Of a stretch of DNA of 64,000 nt, positions 24,311 through 35,971 are shown one piece after another. This DNA comes from Dasypus novemcinctus (taxonomy: Eukaryota; Chordata; Mammalia; Cingulata; Dasypodidae): positions 63,256,544-63,320,543 of the forward strand of contig NC_080675.1 of NCBI RefSeq assembly GCF_030445035.2, read 5' to 3'. The translations under genes and the position numbers were made by a program. The notes beneath the pieces are model-generated. The model was not told the DNA's origin, did not search any database, and saw only the letters and a program-made list of their open reading frames with translations. How positions within the stretch are numbered: the first letter of the stretch is position 1; each line of letters opens with the position of its first letter.

Positions 24311-26690
24311 CATCTGGACTTGGGGATTTCCCAGATCAAGATGTCTAATAAAGTCTTATTCATTTAGTACTTAAATACAGCCATTTCTTCAGCAATTTCA
24401 TCCTTGCTCTTCTACCTCCCCTCTCCCCTGCCTGGTGTTAGCTGAAGATGGGAAGAGAGGACAGGCATGGACAGGAGAGGTCTTATTGTCTGGTACAATA
24501 GTGATCTGCTTTCGGGGCTCCCTTGTTGTGGCAAGTGTTCAGATGCTGGCTCTTTTGCTTTCAGGATCACAAGGTCTGTGTCTGCTCCATTCTTTGTCTA
24601 TGTTTTGACAGGATTTCATTAGGGAAGAGAAACTTAGATTTCTGCAGCTCAGGAAATAACCAGCTTGGAGTGAAAAGTCAATCTCTCTTTCTGATAAATA
24701 TCCACACTTTCTGAAGCCCCTCCTAATTTGACTTGAATTTCGACATAATAAGGAGGAGTGGGAAATCCTGGCACCCCTCTATGGAATGTATGAGCTTAAC
24801 ATTCTTCATTTTCAGATTTGGACTTTAGCAATAGTTAGGAAACTGCAGCAAAGTCTGACTTATCATTGTACTTATGGATTAGTTCTTTTCTTCTTTTGAA
24901 TATAGATATGGTACCATAGCTTTTCAAATAAAAATTTCAGGATCTATTGGGATGATCACTGTTTTATAATTTAAATGAATATTGACTATAGGTCAAAGTT
25001 TCTAATTCTTTCTAAATTCATCCATAACTAATGATATACATTAATAATATTAAGCAGTCATTGATTTTCCTGGTTGGTGTGGTGTTCTTTTTAATGTTAA
25101 GATGGGTTTGCAAGTATTTTATACCATATCTATATCCAAATGAAGGAAATAGCTCTAGGATTCTTTTTTTCTTGGGCTAAATTTTCAGGTTTAATATCAG
25201 GGTCATGCTAGATACATAAATAAAATGTGTTGGCTTTACATGTTCTGTGTTTTGGAAAAGTTTATAAAGCATTGGAATTCTCTTCCCAACCTCAAGTTTA
25301 TGGTTGTGGGGGCTTCACAGTGGAAGGATTTTGAAGCATAGGAAGATGGGAGGGTCAGTTTGGTTGCGGCTGGGTCAGGATAGGCTCAATTTAAGATGTG
25401 TGCGAATTTTGCCCATGGTATACAGGATGTCACACTCTTTACCCTGTTTACCTTCACTTCAGCAGTTACAAGTCACTTGGTGACCATCCTAAAGAAACAG
25501 GTGCTTCTCATGGATGAAAACAAAGAGTGCCTTTTCCATTGCTGGAACAAGAGTGAAAGAGCTCGAACTTTCCTTTGACACATGGTGCTGGGAAAATTTG
25601 AAAGATCATTTTTTCCTTACCATGTTGCTGTGGTAACCCTGGACTCTAACTAATTGCATGCTTGCTTTTTTCTTTCTTTCCAAGTAAAATGAACTGCACC
25701 CATTTTTAACAATGAAAGTAAGGCACCCAGAAATATGACTGGGCATTCTGTACATATAAAAATAAGTATTGACAATGCATCGGAGAGAGGGGCAGTGAAT
25801 TTGAGGGTCCTCAAAATAAAAAGGAATATTTTCTTTTATCTTATTGATGTTTTTGCTCTCCTGCAGCAATTGGCTTTTGATTTACAAGATGAGGGTAACT
25901 TTACAGGTTTTTGAAGGCATCCAGTCAAGAAGTGAAACCATAGGAGTGGCTGCTTGCAGCAAATCATGGATTTAGCAGTGAGAAACCTGTCCTACTAATC
26001 AGTAATTGAGTATTTCCTTTATAAGATGTGAAAATAAATAGTTAATTAAGATTGGGATATATTTTAAATTCTGAGCCCTACTCCTAATGATTCTAATTAA
26101 GCCCCCTTTGGGCTGATATAATTTTGGTTTCATTAAACTTTTGTTGTACAAACTGATAGATATAAAGATATTATTTCCTCATGAGTGCATACCACTTCTC
26201 TAACTTCAATAAAAACAAGAAGAGAACAGAACCTAGAGGAAAATGCTATCTGTGAGTAGGTTTCTGCACAGGGCTGCAGAAGAAGCATTATGCAGCCATT
26301 CTGTTCAGGGAGTGGTGCCTGGTTAATATGGAACCACAATGACAGAGGTCTTTAGCACCCATTACTCAGCTATGGGGGCATACTGTACCTAATATTAATC
26401 ACAGCTCAAATCCTGATAAGAATGTTTTACATCACTTCTCTTTAAATATAGCTGGTCTGATATTATTTATTTTAAGACTACAGTAATGGTCTAGGCTTGG
26501 GTAAATGATATAACTTTAAAATTCAGAGAAGCAAGTGATAGTGACACAATCTTTATTATAGGTAGTAATTATATTGCTTCAAATTATAAACTGGATAAGC
26601 CAGACTCCAGTGAGCTGTAGTTTTCAGGTTGTTCAAGATGGCCAAGGAGAGCAATGTATTTACGTTGAGGAGATGAGGTAGTGTCTGATC
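24311..26690. other. Unique AT-rich sequence, no feature seen
   Basis: Short frames at about 25396-25578 and 25606-25869 have no recognisable domain. No repeat family is seen. Confidence 0.4.
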
Positions 26691-26905
26691 TTTGAATGTG
26701 TATTATATGTCTAATATTTTAAATCTGTGATCTCATTTAAACATCATCATAGCTTTGGGAGGTAGGTAGACTTGAGCTCATTTTATAAATGAGGGAACGT
26801 GAGCCTTAGAAAGCTTAAGTAATTTGCTGAAGTTCAGAAATGTAAGAGCTGGTAAAAAGAGGGATTCAAATACATGTCTGTAGGTGTTAAGTATGCTGGT
26901 ACCTT
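26691..26905 (-). repeat. MIR SINE
   Basis: The plus strand shows the reversed MIR: 'tgatctcatttaaacatcat', 'tttataaatgagggaacgtg', 'gcttaagtaatttgctgaag', then 'gattcaaatacatgtctg'. Confidence 0.75.
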
Positions 26906-28218
26906 TCACAAATGTTGAAATATAATTGATTTTGGGCAGGATGTTTAGGAAATAGATCACATTGTTTACTTTACTTTTTTAAGTCTTAAAGTTTAAGAAG
27001 AATACAACTAAAGACAGTTGAAGCCTCAAGGGGAAGCAGTCCAAGGTCTCTCTTTGGGACTGATTTCCCCTCTTGCTGGCTTCTTCATAAAATGAGAAAC
27101 AGTGATCTGAATTGTCATTATAATTCAGTGCACTGATTCAGCTCCACTTTCTAGAAGAGGGGCTTTCAAAGGAGTTAAAAGTATGGCATGTGTGGGCATG
27201 GTTTACAGCCTTCCCTGTCTCTTCTTTCCAGGCCCTTAAGTTGGAGGCAGCCCAAGAGTGCTTTCCCAGCTAATTAATAAAGTATGACTTCATTCCATTT
27301 ACTGATCATTATTCTGTAAACATATCTTCTGTAGGAAACATTTAGGGGCAGATTTCAGATCTTTTGGTCATAATGCCACCTAGAAGCATCTTGTGGAGCC
27401 CCCGTTTATTACTGATTGAAAAGTGAAAAATCCACTACTGTGATTGTCTGTCTTATACAGTATACAGCAGTGACCAGAATACCTAGAAAATCCTGATATG
27501 AAAGGAATGTTGACATGAAAAAAAGTAACTGAAATCTGGGTGGAGGTAAAAATTCTGCCTAGACAAATTAGACATTAAAAATAGAAAGTAGTTAAAAAGA
27601 ATTGTGTTTGGACATAGCTATTCAATTCAGAATGTTATAGGGAGCCAAACAATTTTCCTCTGATCAACATAGACCTAAGCCACTATAAAAAAGGATTTAG
27701 GTAGGATAATTTTGGAAGCTGAAATCCCCTATGTACTCTTTCCTGTCTGAAATCTTTAGCCATTAAGCATTAAACAATAATATCGTTTGACTGAATTTTT
27801 TACCCAGAAATGTAAGGCTACCTAATGGGATCATTTTCCTTCCCACACCATGCTGCAATAGTTTAAGTGACTATACAATTGTAGGAAATAAGTTCAGAGC
27901 ATAAAATAAAAGTCTATAATGTGAATAGTTTTGTGTTAAATTCAGGATGATCATTATTCTTCTAATTTAACATGCTCGTAATATTTAAGAAAATACAACA
28001 ACTAAATGTATATATAGTATGTTTAATTAGATTTGTAAGGGTTAAATGCTTAAGAAGCATTTATTAGGCAGTTGAAGGGATTACAAATCAAATATATTAA
28101 ATGTATAAATCCAGTTTAAAATATTGAAAGGAATTTAACTACATTCCTAAGTGTAACAGATTGCTTAAGAGACTTTAATTTGTTTCAACTTCAGTTAATG
28201 AAATACTAATTGAACATA
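26906..28218. other. Unique AT-rich sequence, no feature seen
   Basis: No family recognised, both strands read. Confidence 0.4.
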
Positions 28219-28455
28219 AGGAGCCAAATAGCCTGGATTTGAATCTGGGTACTGTTGCTTTATTGTCTGTGTGACCTTGTGTAAGTTACTTAATCATGTT
28301 GTGACTCAGTTTCCTCATTTTTAAAATGCAGATAATTATAATACCTACTTCATAGGATTGTTGGGAGGATGAAAGAAGTTAAAATGAAAAATGCCCAGAA
28401 CAGAGCCTGGTACATAGTAAGTCTCACATGCATTCTTACTATTGTTAACAACAAA
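28219..28455 (+). repeat. MIR SINE, near full length
   Basis: Forward MIR order: 'gcctggatttgaatctgggt', 'gtgtgaccttgtgtaagtta', 'cagtttcctcatttttaaaa', 'tacttcataggattgttggg', then 'agcctggtacatagtaag'. Confidence 0.85.
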
Positions 28456-29040
28456 AATGGTTATTCTCACTTTTATGTAAAATTTACTAGATTTATAAAT
28501 AAGTAAGATTTGAAAGTTGAAATTAAAGGCTTATACAAAGCTAAAGTTTTGACTTTGAATATTAATTTAAGGCCCAAGTGACTATTCATTCTGCAAACAA
28601 AAGCCCTTCAGCATTAATTAAAGTTATGTTATATTCAGGCAAACCAGCAATTATAAAATGATATGATTTGAACACTACCTTTAATTCCTTAATATGCAAT
28701 AGGGTAAAATGGATGTGTAGTTTTTACTGAACAATTCCCCCAAGTGAAAATAAATAACTTATTAAACACCTGACGTATCTACCAGACTCTAGGCACTATG
28801 ATGCTCTTAACAAAAAAAATAGGAGAGGCAGACCTTGCCTTCAAAGAATATAGGATTTAGTTAATTACATGTCATTGTATGTTTAGGCACAACCTTGGGA
28901 CAATTGTTTGGACAATTCTACAGAGAAGAATATGGGTGACAGGAAGTCACAATCTACTTGAAAGAAGCATGAAGAAAGAGGAAGATAAGTTTCAGGATAA
29001 AGTCGGTCAAGTTTTAGTGTGAACTTCTTATTGGCTACCT
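28456..29040. other. Unique AT-rich sequence, no feature seen
   Basis: No family recognised, both strands read. Confidence 0.4.
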
Positions 29041-29395
29041 AATGCCGCCCTGCTCTGCTGTCCACCCTCATCACTGGTTTCATCACTGGTTTCTCTCCCT
29101 TCCTTTCACTGCACTTCCATTGCCTGGGCTTGCAGCTCCTCAAATGCACACAGCTCTTTAGGACCTTGCTGTTCCGCCTGCAGGGCACTCTCTTTCTCAT
29201 GCTGACCTGACACCTGTTCCTTACTTGGCCAATCCCTACTGACCCTTAGCCTTTCACCTCTCTCAGGGAAGCCTTCTGCTTCTCTCCCAGCTCCTCACCC
29301 CACCCCAGCAGGGTAGGTCTCCTCCAGGCCCTGGTAACTCTGCTTCTTCTACTTCCTAATTCTTATAATTGTCTTAAATGTAGTGTATCTGAGCC
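29041..29395 (+). repeat. L2 LINE fragment
   Basis: The pyrimidine-rich blocks 'cttgctgttccgcctgcagg' and 'cagggaagccttctgcttc' match the LINE-2 3' body in the plus sense. The terminal 'gaatgaataaatg' block is missing. A 12-bp tandem duplication of CATCACTGGTTT lies near 29072-29095. Confidence 0.6.
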
Positions 29396-30025
29396 ACTTT
29401 GTGGTTGAATGAACAGAATACTAACTCCCAAAGTAAGACCAAGTCCTGAGTTTTAACTCCACATTAGGGTATATATCTCCACAGCAGTGCTTATCAATTC
29501 ACCATTTGCTCCCCCATCAACTTCCCTCATATGCCTCAGGCTGCTTGCACATCACCTTCTACTACACTCTTCCCCCATTCTGATAGTGACTGATTCTGTT
29601 CCTTTTCCTTTCGCTCATTTTTTGTATCATAAAAGCCCAAAGGCCTGTTCTAGCATGGTGGAGAGCCAAGGGGTGGGGAGGACAAAACCTTGAATGGTGA
29701 AACCAAAAAGTGATGAATAAGTATTTGTTGAATATTACAAATGGGCTTTTTTGTTTGTTTCACTTATTATGAATGCTTGCATTTCTGTTAAAAAAAGGTT
29801 TGAATGACTTTTGTTGATTAGAATGGCATCTGTCAAATTAATATCACTTAATCTGATTTATTTATTCAAGGAAAATAACAATTTTAGAATAATATGTAAA
29901 CCTAAGGGGAGCGTACGAGTAACTTCAAGGTACAACTTGGGAAATTTTTGCTTGTATTTGAAGAGCACTAATGGTTTTTCAGGAATTTTAATTGCCTGTA
30001 TTTTCACATAAATTTCACTTATTTT
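29396..30025. other. Unique AT-rich sequence, no feature seen
   Basis: No family recognised, both strands read. Confidence 0.4.
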
Positions 30026-30180
30026 TTATGTCTACACTCAATGTGGACATTATTATTCCCAAGTTTACAGTTTAGGAACTGAGTCCTGAGAGGTTAGGGA
30101 TGAGCCAAAGGTCATGGGACTCTAAGAGGTAGAGCAGCTGAGTGACTCTAGTTTCAAGGATCTAAAGCCTGCAGGTCTTA
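30026..30180 (-). repeat. MIR SINE fragment
   Basis: 'cagtttaggaactgagtcct' then 'gagaggttagggatgagcca' is the reversed MIR core with substitutions. Confidence 0.6.
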
Positions 30181-31530
30181 ATGTGTTACAGCTTTGGGCA
30201 TGCAGGCATGTCCCGTGGAGTCTTCACCTCGCCTTCATGAACTCTTGTTTTGGGAACATTCCTCATATACCAATGTGATCTCACTATGTAAATTATTTTT
30301 TGGGTTAATCTGAGGAAAGTTGATGTCCTGCAGAGTTGTTCAGTTTTTTTCTGCGCTAATTTTATCACGTCTCATCTTTGGTTATTTATGGTACAATACA
30401 TGTTTTTCTAATTAACATATGAAAATGTTTAAGAATTTCTATGTTGTAAGACTGCCTGTTCATTATAAGTTTACTACATTTATTTCCAATTAGGATTTGG
30501 GTGTACAGACGAGAGAAAACTCATTTCTGGTAAAAACATCAGTGAATACTGAAAAAGTTATTAGGTGTAAGTACAGATCTGGGGATGCAATTCTGTAAAT
30601 TTAATGGAAATTTAATTTTTTATGCTAAGAAAAATACATTTCTGAAGGTATTCTAGGTAGGTATTCTCATCGAGGCAGAAAATTCTGAGCAAAGAGAAAA
30701 AAAACTTTTAATAACTTTTTGTTTGTATTGTTAGATGTTTTCAATTCATAATGAAGTGAGATAGGCTAGAAATCCTTTTCATATAGGAACTGAAGGTCAT
30801 AACACTTTTTAAAAATGAATTTTTACTGTATCAGAAAAATAACCATCTAATTAACTATATAACTGAAATAAGTCAATTTGATCGAGAGGTTGGATAAATA
30901 CAAATAAAAGTAGGAAATACATTGCAGAAAGAATTAAATATTGAGAGTTCTTTTTCTTTTGTTTGGGGAAGCTAGGAGAAGGGAGAGCTCAGAAGTAAAT
31001 GAGGACAATCTGAATTTGAAGTCACAGTGTTTGGTTATGGTGACAGACTGGACCTGAATGGAGTGCCAAGGTGCAGAGTATACCAAAACATAATTCTCAA
31101 GCATGGAATGAGGAAAAGAGGTACATTAGAGTAGAGAACATCAATATGACTTATTCTAAAAAATGAGTTGCAAAGATAAGCAGTGTGCAGGCAATGATGG
31201 GAAATTAGAAAAATTAAGCTTATATAAACTTATTAGAGGGGACTATGGATTTTGAAATTTAATAACTGACATCTTTAAAATAATTTTACTGACTTCTGGA
31301 AAACATCTATTTGAAACATTAGATTTTATAGATTTTTCTATTTTCCTTTCCAAGATGTTATCAGGTACATGTAAGTTATATAATTGAAACTGGTTGGGCA
31401 GTTTTATTGGCTAAAATAATAGCAGAAGGATGTATTGCAATGTTAAATTCTACTATTTTGAGCCATAATATTTTATGTTGAAAATAGAAGAAATTTTGAA
31501 GATGTTACCTAACACCAGGAATTACAATTA
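30181..31530. other. Unique AT-rich sequence, no feature seen
   Basis: No family recognised, both strands read. Confidence 0.4.
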
Positions 31531-31535
31531 CCTAT

Positions 31536-32026
31536 TTATATAGTCAGTCAAATGGGTGCTGATGCAAAATACCAGAAATTGGTTGGTTTTTATAAAACGT
31601 ATTTATTTGGGGTAGGAGTTTACAGATACCAGGTCATAAAGCGTAAATTTCTTCCCTCACCAAAGTCTGTTTGGAGCAAGATGGCTGCCAATGTCTGCGA
31701 GGGTTCAGGCTTCCTGGGTTCCTATGTTCCTGGAGTTGGCTTTTCTCTGTTTTCAAGTTTCCTTTCTACCTGGGGCTGGCTTCTCTTTCCTCTGTGTGCT
31801 GACTTCCCGGGGCTCCAGCTTAAATCTTCAGCAACAAAATCCAACATCAAAACTCCAATATCAGAAACCCTCAACTCTGTTCTTTGCCATGCCTTTTATT
31901 CCCACCATTAGTGGGTGGGGACTCAAATGCCCTAATCATAACTCAATCATGCCCAGGTACAGATCAGATTACAAGCATAATCCAATATTTCTTTTTGGAA
32001 TTCATCAATAATATTAAACTGCTACA
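31536..32026 (+). mobile_element. Solo LTR of the same ERV family (copy 2)
   Basis: Collinear with 239-761: 'ggtgctgatgcaaaatacca', a TATAAAA box at about 31593-31599, 'ctcaccaaagtctgtttgga', and the same CTGCTACA end. It is slightly shorter and its 5' terminus is eroded. No clear 5-bp duplication survives, so it looks older or damaged relative to copy 1. The frame across it is incidental. Confidence 0.7.
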
Positions 32027-32805
32027 CCATTGAAATAAAATCTGATATCTTTATTGTAGGGATGGATTTGAACATTTTAAATGAGATAAATGAATAAAGA
32101 ATCTGCATGTTCTACTTTCCTACGTAAATTCTTAAAGTTTAAAAGCATGATGTCTTAGGTGCCTCTGACACAAGAAGCCTGGCGAAGTGAGTTTGTGGAC
32201 TTAAATGACTTTGCCAAGTAATTTGGGGTTCTGTCTTCAATAGGCTTTACTTCCTATAAATTTAGAAGTATCCGCATTAGTGAAATGCCAAGTCCTTTCT
32301 AAGAGTCGGTGTGGCCTCTGTGTGGCCTGTGTAATTGAAAAGAGAACACAAATCTAAGAGAGATTTAGGAAGCAGAATCAATTGTAATAGAAGATTTATT
32401 ATGTTTGAGGGCAAGGAAGTTGTCAAGAATGATTCTTATTTCTAGTTTGCATAGCTGGGAATTTGCTGGTAATAACCTACAATTATACAAACCATTGCAG
32501 TGATAGAGGGAATGGATGAAGGTTGGATTTGGGGAAAACGTAAAGTCAGTTTTGCACTTACTACATTTTCAGTAACTTCGAATTATTAAAATAGAGCTCT
32601 TAAGTATTACTCAGATCTTGCATGCACCATAATAGACACTGGAAATAAAATACAAATGCCACCTTCAAGAAATTTACATGGTATTATCAAAAAAGTATTG
32701 GCAGCCATTTTGTACATAAGCTTTATGGGCTTAAGTGAAACTATATGCCTCTAGACCTAATAGAGTATAGCATTTAAAAAATTATTTTCAACTTTTGTCT
32801 CTTTC
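32027..32805. other. Unique AT-rich sequence, no feature seen
   Basis: No family recognised, both strands read. Confidence 0.4.
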
Positions 32806-32809
32806 CTTT

Positions 32810-32867
32810 TTTTAATTTTAACCTTTTTATTTTGAAATAGTTTCAAACTTACAGAATAGTTATAAAC
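32810..32867 (-). repeat. Small L1M/L1ME remnant
   Basis: 'ttgaaatagtttcaaactta' then 'cagaatag' matches the opening of the reversed L1ME-type end seen at 15.35 kb. Confidence 0.45.
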
Positions 32868-33195
32868 TGTAGGCTGTCATAGGACTCATCTCTTCCTGGG
32901 CTGCATTTCTTTCCAGGCCCAGCTGCTCTGGTCTCTTTACAAGGTCAGCTGTAAACTATCAGGTGAATGGCTCAACTCCCTTCCTGGGGCCTCTACTGTG
33001 TCTATGGAACTCTTTTTCTTCCTATTAGGTTGGTGCAAAAGTAATTGCGGTTTTGCTTTGCTGAAATTTATGTCTGATATTGGCATACATTCTTAAACAA
33101 ATGTGGCTATGTTATACATTATTTTAACGTGCATTTCTTACTTTATGTTTTTTGCTAATGACTTATTGCTATTTATTTTATATTTATTTTACACT

Positions 33196-34385
33196 ATGGA
33201 AATGATATTAGACAAAAAGCAAATTCGAGTGATTTTCTTATTTGAGTTCAAAATGGGTTGTAAAGCAGCAGACAACTTGCAACATCAATAACACATTCGG
33301 CCTGGGAACTACTAATGAATATACAGTGCAGTGGTGGTTCAAGAAGTTTTGTAAAGGAGACGAGAGCCTTGGAGATGAGGAGCCTAGTGGCTGGCCATTG
33401 AAAGTTGACAACAACCAATTGAAAGTAATCATGGATGATGATCCTCTTAGAACTACGTTAGAAGTTGCCAAAGAACTCAATGTCAACCATTCTATGGTAA
33501 TTTGGCATTTGAAGCAAATTAGAAAGGTAAAAAAGCTCGGTAAGTAGGTGGCTCATGAGCTGACAAAATAAAAAACATTGTCATTTTGAAGTGTCTTCTC
33601 TTATTCTATGCAACAACAACAAGCCATTTCTAGATCAGATTGTGATGTGTAATGAAAAGTGGATTTTATTTGACAACTGGCAATGACCAGCTCAGTGGCT
33701 TGACAGAGAAGCTCTAAAGTACTTCCCAAAGCCAAACTGGCACCAAAAAATGTCATGGTCGCTGTTTGGGTCTGCTGCCACTACAGCTTTCTGAATCCTG
33801 GTGAAACAATTACATCTGAGAAGTATGCTCAGCAAATCAATGAGATGCACTGAAAACTGCAATGCCTGCAGCCACCATTGGTCAACAGAAAGGGCCCAAT
33901 TCTTCTCCACGACAATGCCCAACTACACATCTCACAACCAGAGTGCTTCAAAAGTGCTCCAAACGTATTAATCAAATGCGATGAATGTGCCACACTGATG
34001 AAAGAGGTTGTTGATGTGGGAGGAATGGGAGGGGGTGAGAAGTGGGATATATGGGATCTTCATATTTTTTAATGTAACATTTTGTATGATCTATGTATCT
34101 TTAAAAAAAAAAAATCCATCATCCAGAAAAAAAAGTTTGAACAAATTGGGCTATCAAGTTTTGCCTCATCCACCATATTCACCTGACCTTTCACCAACCT
34201 ACTACAACTTCCTCAGGCATCAGGCATTTTTGCAGGGAAAATGCTTCCACAACCAGCAGGATGCAGAAAATGCTTTCCAAGAGTTCATCAAATCCCGAAG
34301 CATGGATTTTTATGCTACAGGAATAAGCACATTTATTTCTTGTTGGCAATGATGTGTTGATTATAATGGTTCCCATCTTGATTAA
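33196..34385 (+). pseudogene. Broken mariner transposase (Hsmar1/SETMAR-like)
   Basis: The frame from ATG at 33196 to the stop at about 34383 covers the whole transposase: an N-terminal helix-turn-helix DNA-binding part (WFKKFCKGDESL near 33330; ELNVNHS near 33475), then the DDE/D catalytic domain. Recognisable catalytic blocks are C-N-E-K-W near 33650, LLHDNA near 33904, and SPDLSPTYY near 34180. In this family the triad is DD34D. Here the first Asp reads Asn and the third reads Tyr, while the middle Asp is kept. A TAG at 33545-33547 replaces an expected Trp, frameshifts occur after 33290, and an L1 end interrupts the gene. It cannot encode an active transposase. Confidence 0.85.
33956..34130 (+). 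mobile_element. Short L1 3' end inserted in the mariner gene
   Basis: It carries the lineage L1 terminal box ('tgccacactgatgaaagagg', 'tatgggatcttcatattttt', 'atctatgtatctttaaaaaa'). AAAAGT is repeated at 33950-33955 and 34131-34136, and the transposase reads on across the removed piece. After the A run a 12-base non-L1 tail (TCCATCATCCAG) and a second A run precede the right flank, possibly a tiny 3' transduction. Confidence 0.75.
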
Positions 34386-34717
34386 TAAACATGTGTTTGA
34401 GCCTAGTTATAATGATATAAAATTCACAGTCTGCAACCACCATTCCTTTTGCACCAACCTGATATCTTCTCATCTATCTTCTTCCATGTGATTGATTGAG
34501 CATCCATTTATATAGCTCACTGAGGGGGCCAGGACTCAATCCTGCATGCTCTAATCAAAGCCCTAATCTTAATTCAATAAAGTACAAGTGAAACCTCTGA
34601 ATTTAATACAATCAAAGAATATCACACCCAGAAGAACAGACCAATTTATAAACATAATCAATATATCTTGGAATTCATAAATAATATCAAACTGCCACAG
34701 ATTGGAAGACTACAAAT

Positions 34718-35555
34718 ATCTATAAGATGTTAATTCTACACACATTTATCTGCAATCCCAATAAAACTTCCCAGCCTTTTTTACAGAATTGGAAAGGACA
34801 ATTAACAAATTTATTTGCAGGGTAAAAGGCCCCAAATAACCAAAAAATATCTTTAAAAAGAAGAATGAAGTTGGAGGACCCTCAATTCCTGACTTTAAAG
34901 AATATTACTCAGCTACAGTGGTAAAAACAACATGGTACTGTCGTAAAGACAGATATATAGTCTATGGTTAGTAGCAATGCTTCATTATATGTTCATCAAT
35001 TGTAACAAACGCACCACACTAATGAAAGATGTTGTTAATATGGAAAAGTATGGGAAAGGGAGGGTGTGGGACATATGGAAATACCTTATATTTTTTATGT
35101 AACACTTATGTAATACAAAGCATTTTTACAATAAAAAAATTAATTATAAAAAAAGATAGATATATTGACCAGTGCGATAGAATTGAGTGTTCAGAAATTG
35201 ATCCTCAAAATTATGGCAAAGTGATAGTTGACAAGGCTCTCAAGCCCACCAAGCTGGACCAAAACAGTCTATTTAACAAATGGCACTGGGAGAACTGGAT
35301 ATTCATATCCAAAAGAAAGAACGAGGACCCCTATCTCACATGTTATATAAGAATTAACTCAAAAGACATCAAAGACCTAAATATAAAAGGTACAACCATA
35401 AAACTCCTAGAAGAAAATGTAGGGAAATGTCTTCCAGATCTTAAGGTAGGCAGTGGTTTCTTAAATCTTACAGCCAAAGGATGAACAATGAAAGAAAAAA
35501 TATATAGATGGGACCTCATCAAACTTAAACATTTTTGTGCTGCATTCCTTTGTTA
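34718..35555 (+). pseudogene. L1 ORF2 C-terminal fragment, itself interrupted
   Basis: Translation blocks such as KTTWYC, IDQCDRIECSE, ALKPTKLDQN, LFNKWHWENW and INSKDIKDLNIK match the region between RT and the Cys motif in the young L1 at 62-64 kb. There are stops and frameshifts and no 3' UTR follows, so it is a truncated old copy. A later L1 end splits it at 34959-35151. Confidence 0.75.
34959..35151 (+). mobile_element. Very short L1 3' end insertion with target duplication
   Basis: This is the last 190 bp or so of a lineage L1: 'aacgcaccacactaatgaaa', 'atatgggaaaggg'-like box, 'ttttttatgtaacacttatg', then an A-rich tail. A 14-bp duplication with one mismatch flanks it: AAAGACAGATATAT at 34945-34958 and AAAGATAGATATAT at 35152-35165. 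The host ORF2 resumes cleanly after it. Confidence 0.8.
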
Positions 35556-35960
35556 ATTGAATAGTCTAATACTTTGATCAGTGAGGAAACAGTAATTGAA
35601 AGTTATATTTATTTGTGAAGCTACTTACTGAGCTGAATGAAATATTGCTGTTTTGATATGAGTTAGATGAGGTTGGTGAACAAGTATCTTATATAATAGA
35701 CATAGATAAGCTTTGAGAATATTGTTTTCAATATCTGTGGGCCAAGAGTTATGCACATAGGAGAGGGGAAAATTGTGATTCAAGTTTTATAAAAACTGAT
35801 ACACTTTACCTAATGTTACTATTATTACTAAAAAAAATTTAACACTAGTCATAATCTCTAAGAGTTTGGTTTCTAGATACCTATATTTAGATCCTAAATT
35901 TCAAAATTCATTAATGAATGATATTTATACTACCTTGTTAAAATAAAGTTATTGCTTGGG
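35556..35960. other. Unique AT-rich sequence, no feature seen
   Basis: No family recognised, both strands read. Confidence 0.4.
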
Positions 35961-35971
35961 TGTGAATTTTT

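Larger units (their letters stand above)
33025..34462 (+). mobile_element. Hsmar1-like mariner transposon
   Basis: The left end TTAGGTTGGTGCAAAAGTAA is the Hsmar1/MADE1 terminal inverted repeat as I recall it. The right end, read in reverse, begins TCAGGTTGGTGCAAAAG. A TA dinucleotide lies on each side (33023-33024 and 34463-34464), the mariner target duplication. Without the inner L1 piece (33956-34130) the length is about 1.26 kb, close to a full mariner. It lies inside an LTR. Hsmar1 is best known from primates, so its presence beside xenarthran SINEs is notable. Confidence 0.85.
32868..34699 (+). mobile_element. LTR-like element split by a mariner (relative of copies 1 and 2)
   Basis: The outer parts are 32868-33024 (starting TGTAGGCTGTC) and 34463-34699 (ending AACTGCCACA). 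With the mariner removed the length is about 394 bp, and the end is clearly related to LTR copy 1 ('ggactcaat', 'aatcaaag', 'ttggaattcat', 'atcaaactg'). TG...CA ends are present but no 5-bp duplication is visible. The split by the mariner shows this LTR is older than the mariner insertion. Confidence 0.55.

Noticed and set aside
35029-35484. 151-aa plus-strand frame
   Set aside because: Not a gene: it begins in the inserted L1 end and continues into the L1 ORF2 fragment.
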